64,000 nucleotides of DNA from Nannocystis punicea (GCF_026965555.1 NZ_CP114040.1:3720001-3784000), one strand, 5' to 3'; positions 8,101-16,962 are shown, counted from the first letter of the stretch. Numbers and translations: made by a program. The notes: generated by a model not told the origin, from the sequence alone.

Positions 8101-8214
8101 CGTTCGGCGCCACCGCGAGCCTGGTCGAGCAGCTCGACGGGATTGCAGGAGATCGCCCGCGGGCCGTTCTCGTCGGCAGGCGAGCGCGCGCGCGAGGTGC
8201 TCGCCGGTGAGCAG
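8101..8214 (+). pseudogene. Internally deleted remnant of the HEAT gene
   Basis: Bases 8101-8139 match HEAT gene positions 6092-6130, and bases 8145-8214 match 6645-6714. About 514 internal bases are missing, and the stop codon TAG has become CAG. It begins directly after the stop of the propeller gene. It is the relic of a second HEAT gene copy. Confidence 0.8.
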
Positions 8215-8224
8215 GCGGGTGACT

Positions 8225-8238
8225 TGTCCTCCGGGACA
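8225..8238. repeat. Dispersed palindrome copy, TGTCC-TCCG-GGACA
   Basis: Exact copy of the element, intergenic. It overlaps the 20-bp palindrome at 8229-8248. In repeat copy 1 the first arm reads GGTCT instead, so this copy has gained or kept the consensus. Confidence 0.7.
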
Positions 8239-8248
8239 TGTCCCGGAG
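8229..8248. terminator. 20-bp perfect palindrome, second copy
   Basis: Same perfect palindrome as at 6729-6748, unchanged despite substitutions around it. Confidence 0.45.
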
Positions 8249-8260
8249 GGCCGGTGCGAA

Positions 8261-8286
8261 AGGCCAGGTCCTTTGGGACCTGTCCT
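8261..8286. terminator. Hairpin terminator candidate between convergent units
   Basis: Second copy of the 6761-6786 hairpin. The loop-proximal bases changed so that the stem gained a C-G pair (GGTCC-TTTG-GGACC), and one mismatch appeared in the stem base. It could end transcription from both sides, including the lipoprotein gene on the minus strand. Confidence 0.5.
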
Positions 8287-8301
8287 CGAGGTCTGATGGC
8301 T

Positions 8302-9192
8302 TCACGTCCCGGGCTTGCGGGCGGTGATGTAGACCTCCGAGAAGTCCGCGCCGTGGTCGACCTCGGCGCCGGTCACGGCGGTCTTCCGCGTGGTCACGCA
8401 GACCATCACCTCGGACGCATCCGGGGGGTAAGGGTCGGTGTCGAGGACGCGCAAGGTGCCTCGTCGCTCCGGGTCGCGCAGCCACTCGGCGTAGTACTCG
8501 CCGGCGTAGCCGGAGAGGACGGCCAGCCACGACTGCAGTTGCTCGATCCGGTCCGTACGGGCGATCCACAGCGGTCCGCCGGACGCGAGCTGCAGGAGGG
8601 CGTAGCCGGATGCGGTAGGCCGGGCGACGAATGCCGCGAGCGGGGTCTGGACCTCGCGCACGCGCAGGCCCATGGCCGCGGCCGCGCGGGGCAGGGCGTC
8701 GGCTTCGCACAGCCGCGGGGCGGCCCACACCTCGACGTCGCCGGCGCCGAGGAACACCAGCTCCTCGGGACGCAGCCCGGCGCGCGTCAGGAGGGCGCGG
8801 ACCTGCGGGAGTTCGCCGGCGAAGTGATCCGGGAACGCGAGGGTCGCGTTGCCGAAGGCGTTGTTGGTCCGCGCTTCGAGCGTGCGCAGCGAGGTCGCGA
8901 GCGCGGGATCGGAGGGGCGCACCGTGACGAGGGTGAAGACCTCCTGGGGGAGCCAGCGGTAGCTGGCGAACGCGGCCGGCGGATCGGCGCACAGGTCGAT
9001 GGACGTGCTGGGACGCGAGGCGGCGCGCTGCGCCGGGCGATCGCTCAAGCGCTTTGTGGTGGTTGCGGCGTCCGGGGCGGCCGCGACGGTCGCGGGGGCC
9101 GCGACGGTCGCGGGGGCGGGGCGACAGGCGGTCACGAGCACGAGCGCGCCGAGGGCGAAGGTCGGCGGCGAGCTCCGGCGAGGGCGCGACAT
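8302..9192 (-). CDS. Hypothetical lipoprotein, 296 aa
   Basis: Signal peptide with lipobox Cys at residue 23 (FALGALVLVTAC), then an Ala/Thr/Pro-rich linker to about residue 60. The folded part starts 'DLCADPPAAFASYRWLPQEVF' and contains a 'VFLGAGDVEVWAAPRLC' segment near residues 145-161. Paired Cys suggest an oxidising, extracytoplasmic location. No known domain. It converges with the HEAT gene remnant, and a trace of its 3' end also occurs near 6791-6826. Confidence 0.65.
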   Translation of the reverse strand: MSRPRRSSPPTFALGALVLVTACRPAPATVAAPATVAAAPDAATTTKRLSDRPAQRAASRPSTSIDLCADPPAAFASYRWLPQEVFTLVTVRPSDPALATSLRTLEARTNNAFGNATLAFPDHFAGELPQVRALLTRAGLRPEELVFLGAGDVEVWAAPRLCEADALPRAAAAMGLRVREVQTPLAAFVARPTASGYALLQLASGGPLWIARTDRIEQLQSWLAVLSGYAGEYYAEWLRDPERRGTLRVLDTDPYPPDASEVMVCVTTRKTAVTGAEVDHGADFSEVYITARKPGT

Positions 9193-9598
9193 CGGGTCCG
9201 GAGAGGCTAGTGCTGCCGGGCTGCAAACGCCAGAAGTCGGGAGCGGAATCGCATTCGGGGTGCTTTTGCGGCCGGAAGACCATCATGGCACGGACGGCTC
9301 CCAGATCCTCGTCACCGAACGGCAGAGCTGGCGAAACGAGGGATCGTCGGCTCGAGCTCCGCGCGCGAGGTCGGCCGATTTTTACAGGGAGGCCGACAGT
9401 CGGCCGCACACTGGCTGCGAAACACACCCGAGGACCCGGAGCGCTTCGCCATGGCACGCACTGTCGATGCCGGTCCCGACGTGCGCTGGATCTCCGTCCT
9501 CGACAATCTCGACACCCACGACTCGGAGGCGCTGGATTCGTCGCAGCCCGCTGCGACTTCGACTTGCCCCTCGGAGCGGCGTCTTGCACGCGCGAGCG
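9193..9598. other. Intergenic stretch, nothing recognised
   Basis: About 400 bp between two minus-strand lipoprotein genes, with lower GC than its neighbours. Frames crossing it are Arg/Ser/Pro-rich. No hairpin, RNA gene or clear promoter was identified. Confidence 0.4.
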
Positions 9599-10549
9599 TC
9601 ACGGCTTCACGCACCGCTTGCGCATCCTGGCGAGCAGCGCGGCGTGCTCCGGATCGTCGATCTCGAACATGGTCACCGCCGCGACGATCTGCTCGTAATC
9701 GGGAGGGCAAAACGGGATCGTCCTGAGCGCGGTCGCCAGGGTCTGCTTGGCGGCCTGGACGTGACAGAGGTCGACGACCTGGCGCAGCCGCTGCCGGGCC
9801 CACGGCGTCTCGATCTTCACCAGCCGATTGAACGCGACGAAGCACCCGGGCGGCATGGAGGGGATCCGCCGCCAGTAATCGCTTGTGAGGGCCTTCTTGG
9901 CCTCGGCGATCGCCGTGGCGGCATCGGGGGCGGCGGCCATCTCGTCGCACAGCGCCACCGCCCGGACGAAGGCGTCCCGCGACTGGCGCTCGGCCAGCCA
10001 CGGGAGGGTCTGGCACTCCTCGATCTCCAGGAGGGGGTAGTCGGCGCCGCCGGCGTCGCCGGCGTCGCGCATCGCCTCGACCGTCTTGCTCAGCCGGTCG
10101 ACCTCGCGCCCGAGCAGCTCGTCGCACTGCTGCGTGAGCTCGGCGTCGCCGATCCAGGGCGCCGTCTGGCACTCGCGCAGCGCCGCGGACACGCCGGTGC
10201 CGCTCGCCAGCGCAGTCGCGACCACCGGCTTCACCGACGCCGCCTGCTCCCGCGCGGCGATGTCGTGCCTGCAGCGGCGGAATGCTCCGCAATCGAGCTG
10301 CTGCGCGCACGCCAGCTCGGCGGCGTCGCGCTCGGGGTCCCGGCCCCGGGCGAGGTGGCACTCGCCGAGTGCTTGCCCGCGGGTCAGTTCGGCCATGCTG
10401 CGGTCGTCCTCGGGCCCGCAGGCGATCTCACGATCGACCCGCACCGCGCACGCGTCGGCCTCGTCGCGCTCGTGTGGCGGGGGTGGATCGGTCGAGCACG
10501 CGAGCAGCAGGCTCGACGCGATCGTCACGGTCCGGATGCCGACGACCAT
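9599..10549 (-). CDS. Cysteine-rich hypothetical lipoprotein, 316 aa
   Basis: Signal MVVGIRTVTIASSLLLAC with lipobox Cys 18. The mature protein is mainly helical with about ten Cys, several in repeated settings: 'LRECQTAPWIGD' near residue 124 and 'IEECQTLPWLAE' near residue 178 are two copies of one motif (ECQT-PW). An internal duplication is therefore likely. A -10-like TAGCAT lies seven bases upstream of the ATG. Function unknown; probably periplasmic or surface-attached. Confidence 0.65.
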   Translation of the reverse strand: MVVGIRTVTIASSLLLACSTDPPPPHERDEADACAVRVDREIACGPEDDRSMAELTRGQALGECHLARGRDPERDAAELACAQQLDCGAFRRCRHDIAAREQAASVKPVVATALASGTGVSAALRECQTAPWIGDAELTQQCDELLGREVDRLSKTVEAMRDAGDAGGADYPLLEIEECQTLPWLAERQSRDAFVRAVALCDEMAAAPDAATAIAEAKKALTSDYWRRIPSMPPGCFVAFNRLVKIETPWARQRLRQVVDLCHVQAAKQTLATALRTIPFCPPDYEQIVAAVTMFEIDDPEHAALLARMRKRCVKP

Positions 10550-10583
10550 CGTGTGAATGCTAGCGGATCCTCGCGCGGGTCGC

Positions 10584-10849
10584 TCACACCAGCCGCCAAG
10601 CGTCCTTCGTGAGCGGGTCGCGGTCGCGGATCCTGACGACCTGGCCGCCCGCGAGCCCGGGCGACAGCCGGGCGAAATTGCTCAGTTCGCGGCATCGACG
10701 ACGCGCTGCTCGGAACGCGAACAACACCGGAGCTCGAGCGCCACGGCGAGGTTGTCGGGGTCGGTGACGACGTCGACGATGCGCATCCGACTGCCGCACT
10801 TGTGGCCGATGGTGATTCCGGCAGCTCGAAGTCGCGGGTCGCTCGACAT
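10584..10849 (-). pseudogene. Frameshifted small gene
   Basis: From an ATG at 10849 a well-biased frame encodes MSSDPRLRAAGITIGHKCG... through 'DPDNLAVALELRCC' and stops at 10682. Another frame carries equally protein-like sequence, 'LSNFARLSPGLAGGQVVRIR', to a stop at 10584. Codon bias switches from one frame to the other near 10690-10710. Joined, they would make a protein of about 85 aa. Either one base is lost or gained, or the first 55-aa frame alone is the gene. Function unknown. Confidence 0.45.
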
Positions 10850-11104
10850 GAAACGCGGCCGTCTCGCCGTGCGCGCTCGCGTTCACGGCTTTCCGCCCGC
10901 GCGCTCGCCCTTCGCGGACATCGCCTCGATCGGCTCGGCCTGGACGTCTCACCGCTCATCGTCCTCGACCTTTCCTGGCCTCCACGGACCCGGCGAGGAC
11001 GACGAGACCCGGCTTCAGCGCCTCTTGCGGCGCCACGGCGGATCGCGGTCCGCGGGGCTCGACGGCGGCCTTGTGATCGCGCCCGCGCCCGCCGCGGAGG
11101 GAGA

Positions 11105-11118
11105 TGTCCTTCGGGACA
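11105..11118. repeat. Dispersed palindrome copy, TGTCC-TTCG-GGACA
   Basis: Exact copy, intergenic, about 100 bases beyond the 3' end of the globin-like lipoprotein gene. The stem closes a UUCG-type loop, which would be very stable as RNA. Confidence 0.7.
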
Positions 11119-11146
11119 GATCGAAGGGGGTGCTTGAACAAAGCCT

Positions 11147-11178
11147 GAAGGCCCGGGCGCGTGGGCGACCGGGCCTTC
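11147..11178 (-). terminator. Terminator hairpin of the globin-like lipoprotein gene
   Basis: GAAGGCCCGG and CCGGGCCTTC form a perfect 10-bp stem around 12 bases, 25 bases past the stop codon at 11203. No T-run. Confidence 0.6.
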
Positions 11179-11202
11179 GGGACAGGTGACCTGGCCGGAG
11201 GG

Positions 11203-12906
11203 TCAGGGCATGGGGTCGTACTTGACGCGGTTGATCGAGAGCTTGATCGAGTCGACGACGCCGGCGTCGTTGATGTTGGAGTCGGCGACGCAGAGGCGCC
11301 AGGTGCCGGTGGCGGTGTCGCCGAAGAAGTCGCCGAAGTTCATGCCGGGGCCCGAGCCGGGGTTCGGCGACCACTCGCACGGGTCGATGTTGTCGTCCTT
11401 GCAGATGATCTGGTTGGTGTTGGCGAGCACCTTGCCGAGGTCCTCCGCGGTGTTGCCGGCGCCGTCCTTGAAGGTGATCGGGAAGTCCTTCGACAGGTTG
11501 GCGCTGTCGCCGCAGCAGCCGCTGCCGTCGTCGTTCATGTCGACGAGGCCGGGGCGGCTGACGAGGGTGAGGATCTTGTCCTCGGGGCTGACGAGCTTGA
11601 CGGTGACGTCGCCGACCCAGTTGTGGTTGATGCCGAGGGTGACCTGGATGTCGCGGACGAAGTTGATCGGGTCGTCGGGCACCTCGAGGTCGTGGCAGTA
11701 CATGGTGTCGAAGGTGCCGTCGTAGATCTCGTCGATGACCATGCCGCCGATCGCGGTCGCCTCGACGACCTCGAGCTTCTGCGCGGTCGGGCAGTCGTTC
11801 TTCGACTCGAGCACGACAATATCCTCGCACATGGCCCCGAGCGCGGCCAGGATCGCGTCCTGGTCGGGCTGGGCGACCATCGCGGTGTTCATGGCGGTGA
11901 CGAGGTCGCCGACCAGGGCGCCGAAGTCGGTGATGTCGATGCCGGTGTTGTCGTTGCTGTCGAGCAGGCCCTCGTGCGACTCGAGCATGGTCTTGCACGG
12001 GTTGCCCGCGCCGACGCCCGGGTCGGCCGGCGCGGGGGCGTCGACCTCGAGGCCGTACTTGCTCGGGCCGTCGATGCCGCCGACCTGGCGCGTGAGACAG
12101 GTGTTGAGGCGGGCGTAGTCGGCGGCGCCGAAGAAGCCGTTGATGGCGGGGTCGAGGGCGACGTTGTCGAGGAACGAGCCCACCTCGCCCGAGGCGCCGA
12201 TGAGGGTGCGGATCGCCGGCTTGCGGCCGACCCGCTGGTAGACGGTCAGGTTGCTCTCGGCGTCCTCGACGATGTCGCTCTCCATGTCCGTCAGCGCGGA
12301 CAGGATGGTGTCCTTGTCGGCGTCGCCGAGCTCGGGATGGTTGGCCTGGTGGGCGTCGAGCGCGGTCGAGAAGTCGGCGGCGAAGTCGGCGAAGTCGAGC
12401 GCCGAGATGCCGAGGCCGGTGTGGGCGGCCTTCATGTCCTGGCAGTCGTAGACGACGCCGCCGCACTCGGCCAGGGCGCCGAGCTGCTTGTTGAGACAGG
12501 TGCTCAGGTTGCCGCCGTCGACGTCGCTGTTGAGGAAGTAGGCGTTGATCTTGTCGTCGAGCAGGACGCCGCCCACGGCGGCGGTCACGAGCTCGGCGAC
12601 GCCGTCCTTGCCGCCGAGAGCGACGCACAGGGGCCCGTCGGCCTCGCCGGTGGTGGTCGTGGTGGTCGTCGTCGTGTCGGTGGTCGGGCCCTCGGTCGTG
12701 GTCGGCCCGGTGGTCGTGGTGGTGGTCGTGGTCGGCGGCTCGCTCGTGGGCGCCTGGGTGGTGTCGGGCGCTTCGGTCGTGCTCGTCTCGGTGCCCGTGT
12801 TGTCGGTGTCGGTCTCGGTGGTGGTGCCTGTGCCGGGGGGACAGGCGGCGAGGAGGCCGAAGCCGCCGACGAGCGCGAGGGTGGGGCGGAGATAGTTCTT
12901 GTGCAT
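11203..12906 (-). CDS. Lipoprotein with two truncated-globin-like domains and a P domain
   Basis: 567 aa. Lipobox Cys 22 (FGLLAAC), then a Thr-rich linker to ~residue 88. Residues ~97-215 resemble a group I truncated haemoglobin: 'LGGKDGVAELV' at the start, 'YFLN', and 'DMKAAHTGLGIS' with His 162 where the haem-binding F8 His lies; the usual B10 Tyr is absent. Residues ~225-370 repeat the pattern more weakly ('MLESHEGLLD'). Residues ~415-560 resemble the P/Homo B domain of proprotein convertases ('INHNWVGDVTVKLVSPE', 'GTWRLCVADSNINDAG'). Known P domains accompany secreted subtilases; no protease is present here. Haem binding is plausible only for domain 1. A gas-sensing or haem-capturing surface role is inference. 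Confidence 0.7.
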   Translation of the reverse strand: MHKNYLRPTLALVGGFGLLAACPPGTGTTTETDTDNTGTETSTTEAPDTTQAPTSEPPTTTTTTTTGPTTTEGPTTDTTTTTTTTTGEADGPLCVALGGKDGVAELVTAAVGGVLLDDKINAYFLNSDVDGGNLSTCLNKQLGALAECGGVVYDCQDMKAAHTGLGISALDFADFAADFSTALDAHQANHPELGDADKDTILSALTDMESDIVEDAESNLTVYQRVGRKPAIRTLIGASGEVGSFLDNVALDPAINGFFGAADYARLNTCLTRQVGGIDGPSKYGLEVDAPAPADPGVGAGNPCKTMLESHEGLLDSNDNTGIDITDFGALVGDLVTAMNTAMVAQPDQDAILAALGAMCEDIVVLESKNDCPTAQKLEVVEATAIGGMVIDEIYDGTFDTMYCHDLEVPDDPINFVRDIQVTLGINHNWVGDVTVKLVSPEDKILTLVSRPGLVDMNDDGSGCCGDSANLSKDFPITFKDGAGNTAEDLGKVLANTNQIICKDDNIDPCEWSPNPGSGPGMNFGDFFGDTATGTWRLCVADSNINDAGVVDSIKLSINRVKYDPMP

Positions 12907-13132
12907 TGCGGGGCCGATCAGGCCGAAGACGGCCGGAAAGTCAGTAGGCGACCAGGTCGGCCAAACTTACCCCCACGCGCGACCGGAGAGAAGTCGACGA
13001 CCGAGCCGCCGTCGCCCTGGCGCGCTTTTTTTGGGGGCAGAAGGCCGCGGGCCGCACTCGCCGACGTCGTCGACTGGCCGATCCGACCTGTCCTTTCAGT
13101 GTGGTCGCTCGGGACAGGTGGGCCCAGATCGA

Positions 13133-16081
13133 TCACGGCCGCGCGCCGGTCCGCGAGGACAGGTCGCCCATGGCAGCCAGCGCTCGCACTGCGGCGGTCT
13201 TCTTGGCCTCGGCGGCGCGCCGCAGGTCGGGCTCGGAGAGCAGCAGCAGCGCGAGCCGCCGCTTGCCGTCGTCGCCGCCCGTCGGCAGGACGCGCGCCAG
13301 AGTGGCGCGGATGATCGCGGACTCCTCGGCGTCCGGGGCGCCGCCTTCGCGGGCGTCGAGATCGGCGACGGCGCGCTCGGCGGCCTCGCGGGCGTCCGCG
13401 CCGCGGCCGAGCGCGAGCAGGGCCTGCGCCCGCAAGGCGTGGACGTAGGGCACCGGCGGCTGGATCGGCGGCTCGCGCGGGGCGCTGGCGATCAGCCGCT
13501 CTGCCTGCGCCAGCGCGGCCTCCGGATCGCCGAGCCACAGCGCGACCTCGACGAGGTTGCGCTCGACGATCCGCGCGTACACGTGCTCGTTGCCGAAGCG
13601 CTGGCGGTACAGCGCGAGCGCCTCCTGGTAGTGCTGGCGCGCGCCGGGCAGGTCGCCGCGCATGTCGGCCAGCATGGCGAGGTCGTTGTGCAGCGTGGCC
13701 CGGTGCATGGCGTCGACGTCGGGCTGGTCGCGGTAGATCGCCAGGGCCTCGTCGTAGCGGGCCTGGGCGCCGTCGAGATCGCCGCGCAGGGCGGCCAGCT
13801 CGGCGAGGATCCGGGCCGACTCCGCGAGGGCGACGTTGCCCTTGGGCAATGTCCTTTGGCGCACGTCATGGGCCTCGCGGGCGAGCGCCTCGGCGCGGTC
13901 GAGGTCGTCGCGCTCGAGCGCGAGGGTGGCGGCGTGACAGAGGACGCTGGCGGTGACCGGGTGGGCGCGGCCGTAGGCGCGCTCGTGGGCCGCGATGGCG
14001 CGGTCGAAGGTCCGCTGGGCCTCGTCCAGGGCCTCGAGGCGGTGGTGGATCAGCGCGAGGCTGTGCAGGGCGTCGGCGAGGTTGTGGGCGTTGCCGGGGT
14101 CGTCGCGCTGGTACAGGGCGAGCGCGCGCTGGGCCGGGGCGAGGGCCTCGTCGTAGCGGCCGAGCAGGCGCAGGCCGTTGGCGACGCCGAGGTCGAGGCG
14201 GGCGCGCAGCGAGGCGTCGTCGCCGGCGCGGACGATCGCGGCCTCGGCGGCGAACCGGTGGGCGTCGAGGCGGACCGCGTCGGGCTTGTGGGTGCCGACG
14301 TGGTAGACGAGGTCGGTCCAGGCGGTCGCGGCGGTGTGGTCGTCGTGGCCGCGGGAGGCGGCGGCGATGGCGGCCGCGAGCGACTCGGCGCTCATGTCGT
14401 GGCGGGCCAGGCGACGCTGGATCCGCGCGCGCACCCGCAGCGCCTCGGCCTCGAGCGGGGCGTAGGCGAGGGCGGTGGCCTCGTTGACGGCCAGCAGCGC
14501 GAGCTCGAAGGCGCGGGTGTAGTCGGCGGCCAGCTCCTGGGCGGCGGCGTCGGCCAGGCGGGCCTCGACGGCGGCGACCTTGTCGGGGGCGTCGGGCGGC
14601 GGGACGACGCTGTCGAGGGCGTCGGTGGCGGCGCAGGTCGAGAGGTCGCCGAGGAGCGAGATGGCCTCGGGGGCGTGTTCGATCGTCCCGGCGCCGGCGT
14701 GGGCGAGGCCGTCGCTCAGGGCCTGGAAACGGCGGAGGTGGCGGTTCAAGCAGCGGCTGCGGAGGTCGAGGATCCGCTCCGACTGGTCGCCGTAGATGCG
14801 CGTGGCGGCGCAGGCGTCGTGGTGGGCCTCCTGCCAGGTCGCGGCGTAGGCGGAGAGGGCCTTGTCGACGCTCTGCCAGGCGTCGGCGGCGTAGGGGGCG
14901 CCGGAGGCGAGGAAGGCCTGCTCGATCTCCGCGCGCCGCGGGGCGTCCCAGATCCCGGCGAGCCGCTGCTCCGCGCCCTGGCACGGGCTGATGGCGGGGC
15001 CGCGGGCGAGCCACAGGCCGAGGCCGAGGCCGAGGCCGCCGAGGCCGCCGAGGAGCCAGGCGCCGCGGCGGCCGAGGCCGCGCTCGCGGGCGAGGGCGGC
15101 CAGCATGGCGTGCATCGACGGCCAGCGGTCGTCGGGGTCGAGCGCGAGGCCGCGGACGACGACCTTGCGCAGCCAGCCCGGCACCTGCGAGCCGGCGGGC
15201 GGGGCCTCGACCTTGCCCTTGATGATCTGGAAGGCGAGGGCCGACAGGCGCGCGCCGGAGAACGGGCGCACGCCGTAGAGCGCCTGGTAGAGGGCGATCG
15301 AGAACGAGAACTGGTCGCTGAGGGCGTCGGCGGGGCGGCCGAGGTGCTGCTCCGGGGACATGTACGCGGGCGTGCCGATCAGGGCGCCGGTGCGGGTGAC
15401 GAGCGCGAGCTCGGCCTCGTGCTCGCGTGAGCGCGACGAGCCCGAGGTCGAGGCCGAGGCGATGGCGGCGAGGGCGTCGCTGTCGCCGCTGAGGCTCTCG
15501 GGGGCCTCGCCGGAGGCGCGCGCGAGGCCGAAGTCGAGGACGCGGACGCGGCCGTCGTCGCCGATGAGGACGTTGTCGGGCTTGAAGTCGCGGTGGACCA
15601 GGCCGGCGGCGTGGGCGGCGGCCAGGCCCTCGCCGGCCAGACGCATGACCCCGAGCACCTCGGGCCAGCGCCGCGGCTGTTCTTTGAGCCAGGCGGTGAG
15701 GGTGCGGCCGGCGACGAACTCCATGGCGAGGAAGATGTGGTCGCCGTAGGTGCCGACGTCGTGGACGCCGACGACGTTGGGGTGGGACAGGCGGGCCAGC
15801 GACTTGGCCTCGCGCAGCAGGCGGGCGCGGGCGTCGAGGCTGGCGTTGCCGCGCGAGTGCAGCAGCTTGAGGGCGATCTTGCGGTCGAGCTCGGGGTCGT
15901 AGGCGGCGTAGACGACGCCCATGGCGCCGGCGCCGAGGCGGCCGAGGATGATGTAGCGGCCGACACATGTCCCGGTGGACAGGTCGTCGACGGCCGCGCC
16001 CACGACCGGCGGGAGCTCGCCTTCGCGGGTGATCTCGCCGGACACGGAGGTGTTCTGCGAGGGCGTCCGATCGACCTCCAC
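13133..16081 (-). CDS. Eukaryote-type Ser/Thr protein kinase with TPR-rich tail
   Basis: 982 aa. The kinase domain (~43-335) is complete: Gly-loop 'GAGAMGVVY' 50-58, Lys 72 (ALKLL), 'HRDFKPDN' 163-170, 'DFG' 183-185, 'GTPAYMSPEQ'. A hydrophobic segment follows at ~343-362 (GLGGLGLGLGLWLA), so the kinase is probably cytoplasmic and membrane-tethered. The C-terminal ~600 residues are helical tetratricopeptide-type repeats, e.g. 'LGRYDEALAPAQRALALYQR' and 'GDLDGAQARYDEALAIYR'. This is the common myxobacterial layout, where TPRs recruit partners. One dispersed palindrome sits near its N-terminus (D-L-S-T-G-T). Confidence 0.92.
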   Translation of the reverse strand: MEVDRTPSQNTSVSGEITREGELPPVVGAAVDDLSTGTCVGRYIILGRLGAGAMGVVYAAYDPELDRKIALKLLHSRGNASLDARARLLREAKSLARLSHPNVVGVHDVGTYGDHIFLAMEFVAGRTLTAWLKEQPRRWPEVLGVMRLAGEGLAAAHAAGLVHRDFKPDNVLIGDDGRVRVLDFGLARASGEAPESLSGDSDALAAIASASTSGSSRSREHEAELALVTRTGALIGTPAYMSPEQHLGRPADALSDQFSFSIALYQALYGVRPFSGARLSALAFQIIKGKVEAPPAGSQVPGWLRKVVVRGLALDPDDRWPSMHAMLAALARERGLGRRGAWLLGGLGGLGLGLGLWLARGPAISPCQGAEQRLAGIWDAPRRAEIEQAFLASGAPYAADAWQSVDKALSAYAATWQEAHHDACAATRIYGDQSERILDLRSRCLNRHLRRFQALSDGLAHAGAGTIEHAPEAISLLGDLSTCAATDALDSVVPPPDAPDKVAAVEARLADAAAQELAADYTRAFELALLAVNEATALAYAPLEAEALRVRARIQRRLARHDMSAESLAAAIAAASRGHDDHTAATAWTDLVYHVGTHKPDAVRLDAHRFAAEAAIVRAGDDASLRARLDLGVANGLRLLGRYDEALAPAQRALALYQRDDPGNAHNLADALHSLALIHHRLEALDEAQRTFDRAIAAHERAYGRAHPVTASVLCHAATLALERDDLDRAEALAREAHDVRQRTLPKGNVALAESARILAELAALRGDLDGAQARYDEALAIYRDQPDVDAMHRATLHNDLAMLADMRGDLPGARQHYQEALALYRQRFGNEHVYARIVERNLVEVALWLGDPEAALAQAERLIASAPREPPIQPPVPYVHALRAQALLALGRGADAREAAERAVADLDAREGGAPDAEESAIIRATLARVLPTGGDDGKRRLALLLLSEPDLRRAAEAKKTAAVRALAAMGDLSSRTGARP
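15968..15981. repeat. Dispersed palindrome copy, TGTCC-CGGT-GGACA
   Basis: Exact copy inside the kinase gene. On the coding (minus) strand it is read in the phase CTG|TCC|ACC|GGG|ACA, giving L-S-T-G-T, a different phase from the copies at 4437 and 23807. Confidence 0.7.
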
Positions 16082-16209
16082 CGCGCGGGATCTTGCCCGA
16101 CAGGGCCGGCCGCCTCAATGGCTCGGGGCGCGTGCCCGCGCGGACGGGGTTCGCGGCCGGCCCTGGGCGATGGTCCGCGGGCCGCGCGAGGAGTACCCTG
16201 CGGGCGACC

Positions 16210-16962
16210 ATGGTCGACGAACACCTGACGCCCGTGCTCATGGCCTGCAGCGAAGCCGAGCTGGCCGTGCTGATCGAGTTCCTCGGCCGGCCGCCGTCCG
16301 GCCTGTTGTGGTTCGACCGCCGGCTCCGCGACCCTCGTTCGACGCGCGCCGTCCGGGTCGCGGCGGTGGTCGAGCGGATCTTGTGGCTCGGAGCGCACAG
16401 CGTTCTCGGGCGCACGGGGCCGGGCAAGCAGGCGTACCTGCAGATCGTGTGCGAGGCGCTGGCCGAGTTGAGCCTGTCCGAAGAGCCAGCCGAGGACGGG
16501 CTCGTCGGGCTCGAGCTGCGCCTGGTCCGCTACGCGCTCGACTCCAACTTCGAGGCGCTGCCGGCGGAGACGCAGCAGGCCCTGCTGGGCCGCTTCCGCG
16601 CTGGCGACATCTACGCCGAGGGGGTCCGCGACATCGGGCTCTTGCACGACTTCCTGACGCATACGCAGCCGGAGCGGAAGGCGCTGTTGCCGGGGCGCGC
16701 GGCGCACGTGGCGACCGACAAGCTGCGCGAGCAGGCGGTGGTGCAGGCGCGTCACCGCTTGCTGCAGGCGGGGCTCAAGCTGGTGCTGCGGCGCGCGGCC
16801 GGGCCGGTGTACCAGGCGGTCCGCGCGTGGGAATGGGCCGGCCCGGCGTTTCGGTACACCGTGCCGGTCATCGTCTACGTCGCGTACTTGCGCGGACACG
16901 TCGATGGCGAGGCGGCGGCGGCGGCGCCCGGATCCGAATCACACGAGCAGGCCCGACCTTGA
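16210..16962 (+). CDS. Hypothetical protein with C-terminal hydrophobic segment
   Basis: 250 aa from the ATG at 16210; a -10-like TACCCT lies ten bases upstream and earlier in-frame sequence is Arg/Gly-rich. The first half is acidic and helical ('ACSEAELAVLIEFLGRPP', 'AYLQIVCEALAELSL'). The C-terminus holds amphipathic and hydrophobic stretches ('ARHRLLQAGLKLVLRRAAG', 'FRYTVPVIVYVAYLRG'). The arrangement recalls YaaW-like proteins, but the resemblance is too weak to name it. It is divergent from the kinase gene across 128 bp. Confidence 0.55.
   Translation: MVDEHLTPVLMACSEAELAVLIEFLGRPPSGLLWFDRRLRDPRSTRAVRVAAVVERILWLGAHSVLGRTGPGKQAYLQIVCEALAELSLSEEPAEDGLVGLELRLVRYALDSNFEALPAETQQALLGRFRAGDIYAEGVRDIGLLHDFLTHTQPERKALLPGRAAHVATDKLREQAVVQARHRLLQAGLKLVLRRAAGPVYQAVRAWEWAGPAFRYTVPVIVYVAYLRGHVDGEAAAAAPGSESHEQARP

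Larger units (their letters stand above)
8145..8290. repeat. Direct repeat, copy 2
   Basis: Gapless counterpart of 6645-6790 with scattered substitutions. It runs into the 3' end of the convergent lipoprotein gene (stop at 8302), so this copy shows the ancestral HEAT-gene/lipoprotein-gene junction. Confidence 0.9.

Noticed and set aside
12285..12302. TGTCCG/CGGACA inverted repeat in the globin-like gene as a copy of the dispersed palindrome
   Set aside because: The spacing between TGTCC and GGACA is eight rather than four, so it was left out of the exact set.
12899..15430. 843-codon open frame on the plus strand
   Set aside because: Antisense to the kinase/TPR gene, which has all kinase motifs. 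Product is Gly/Val/Glu/Arg-rich.
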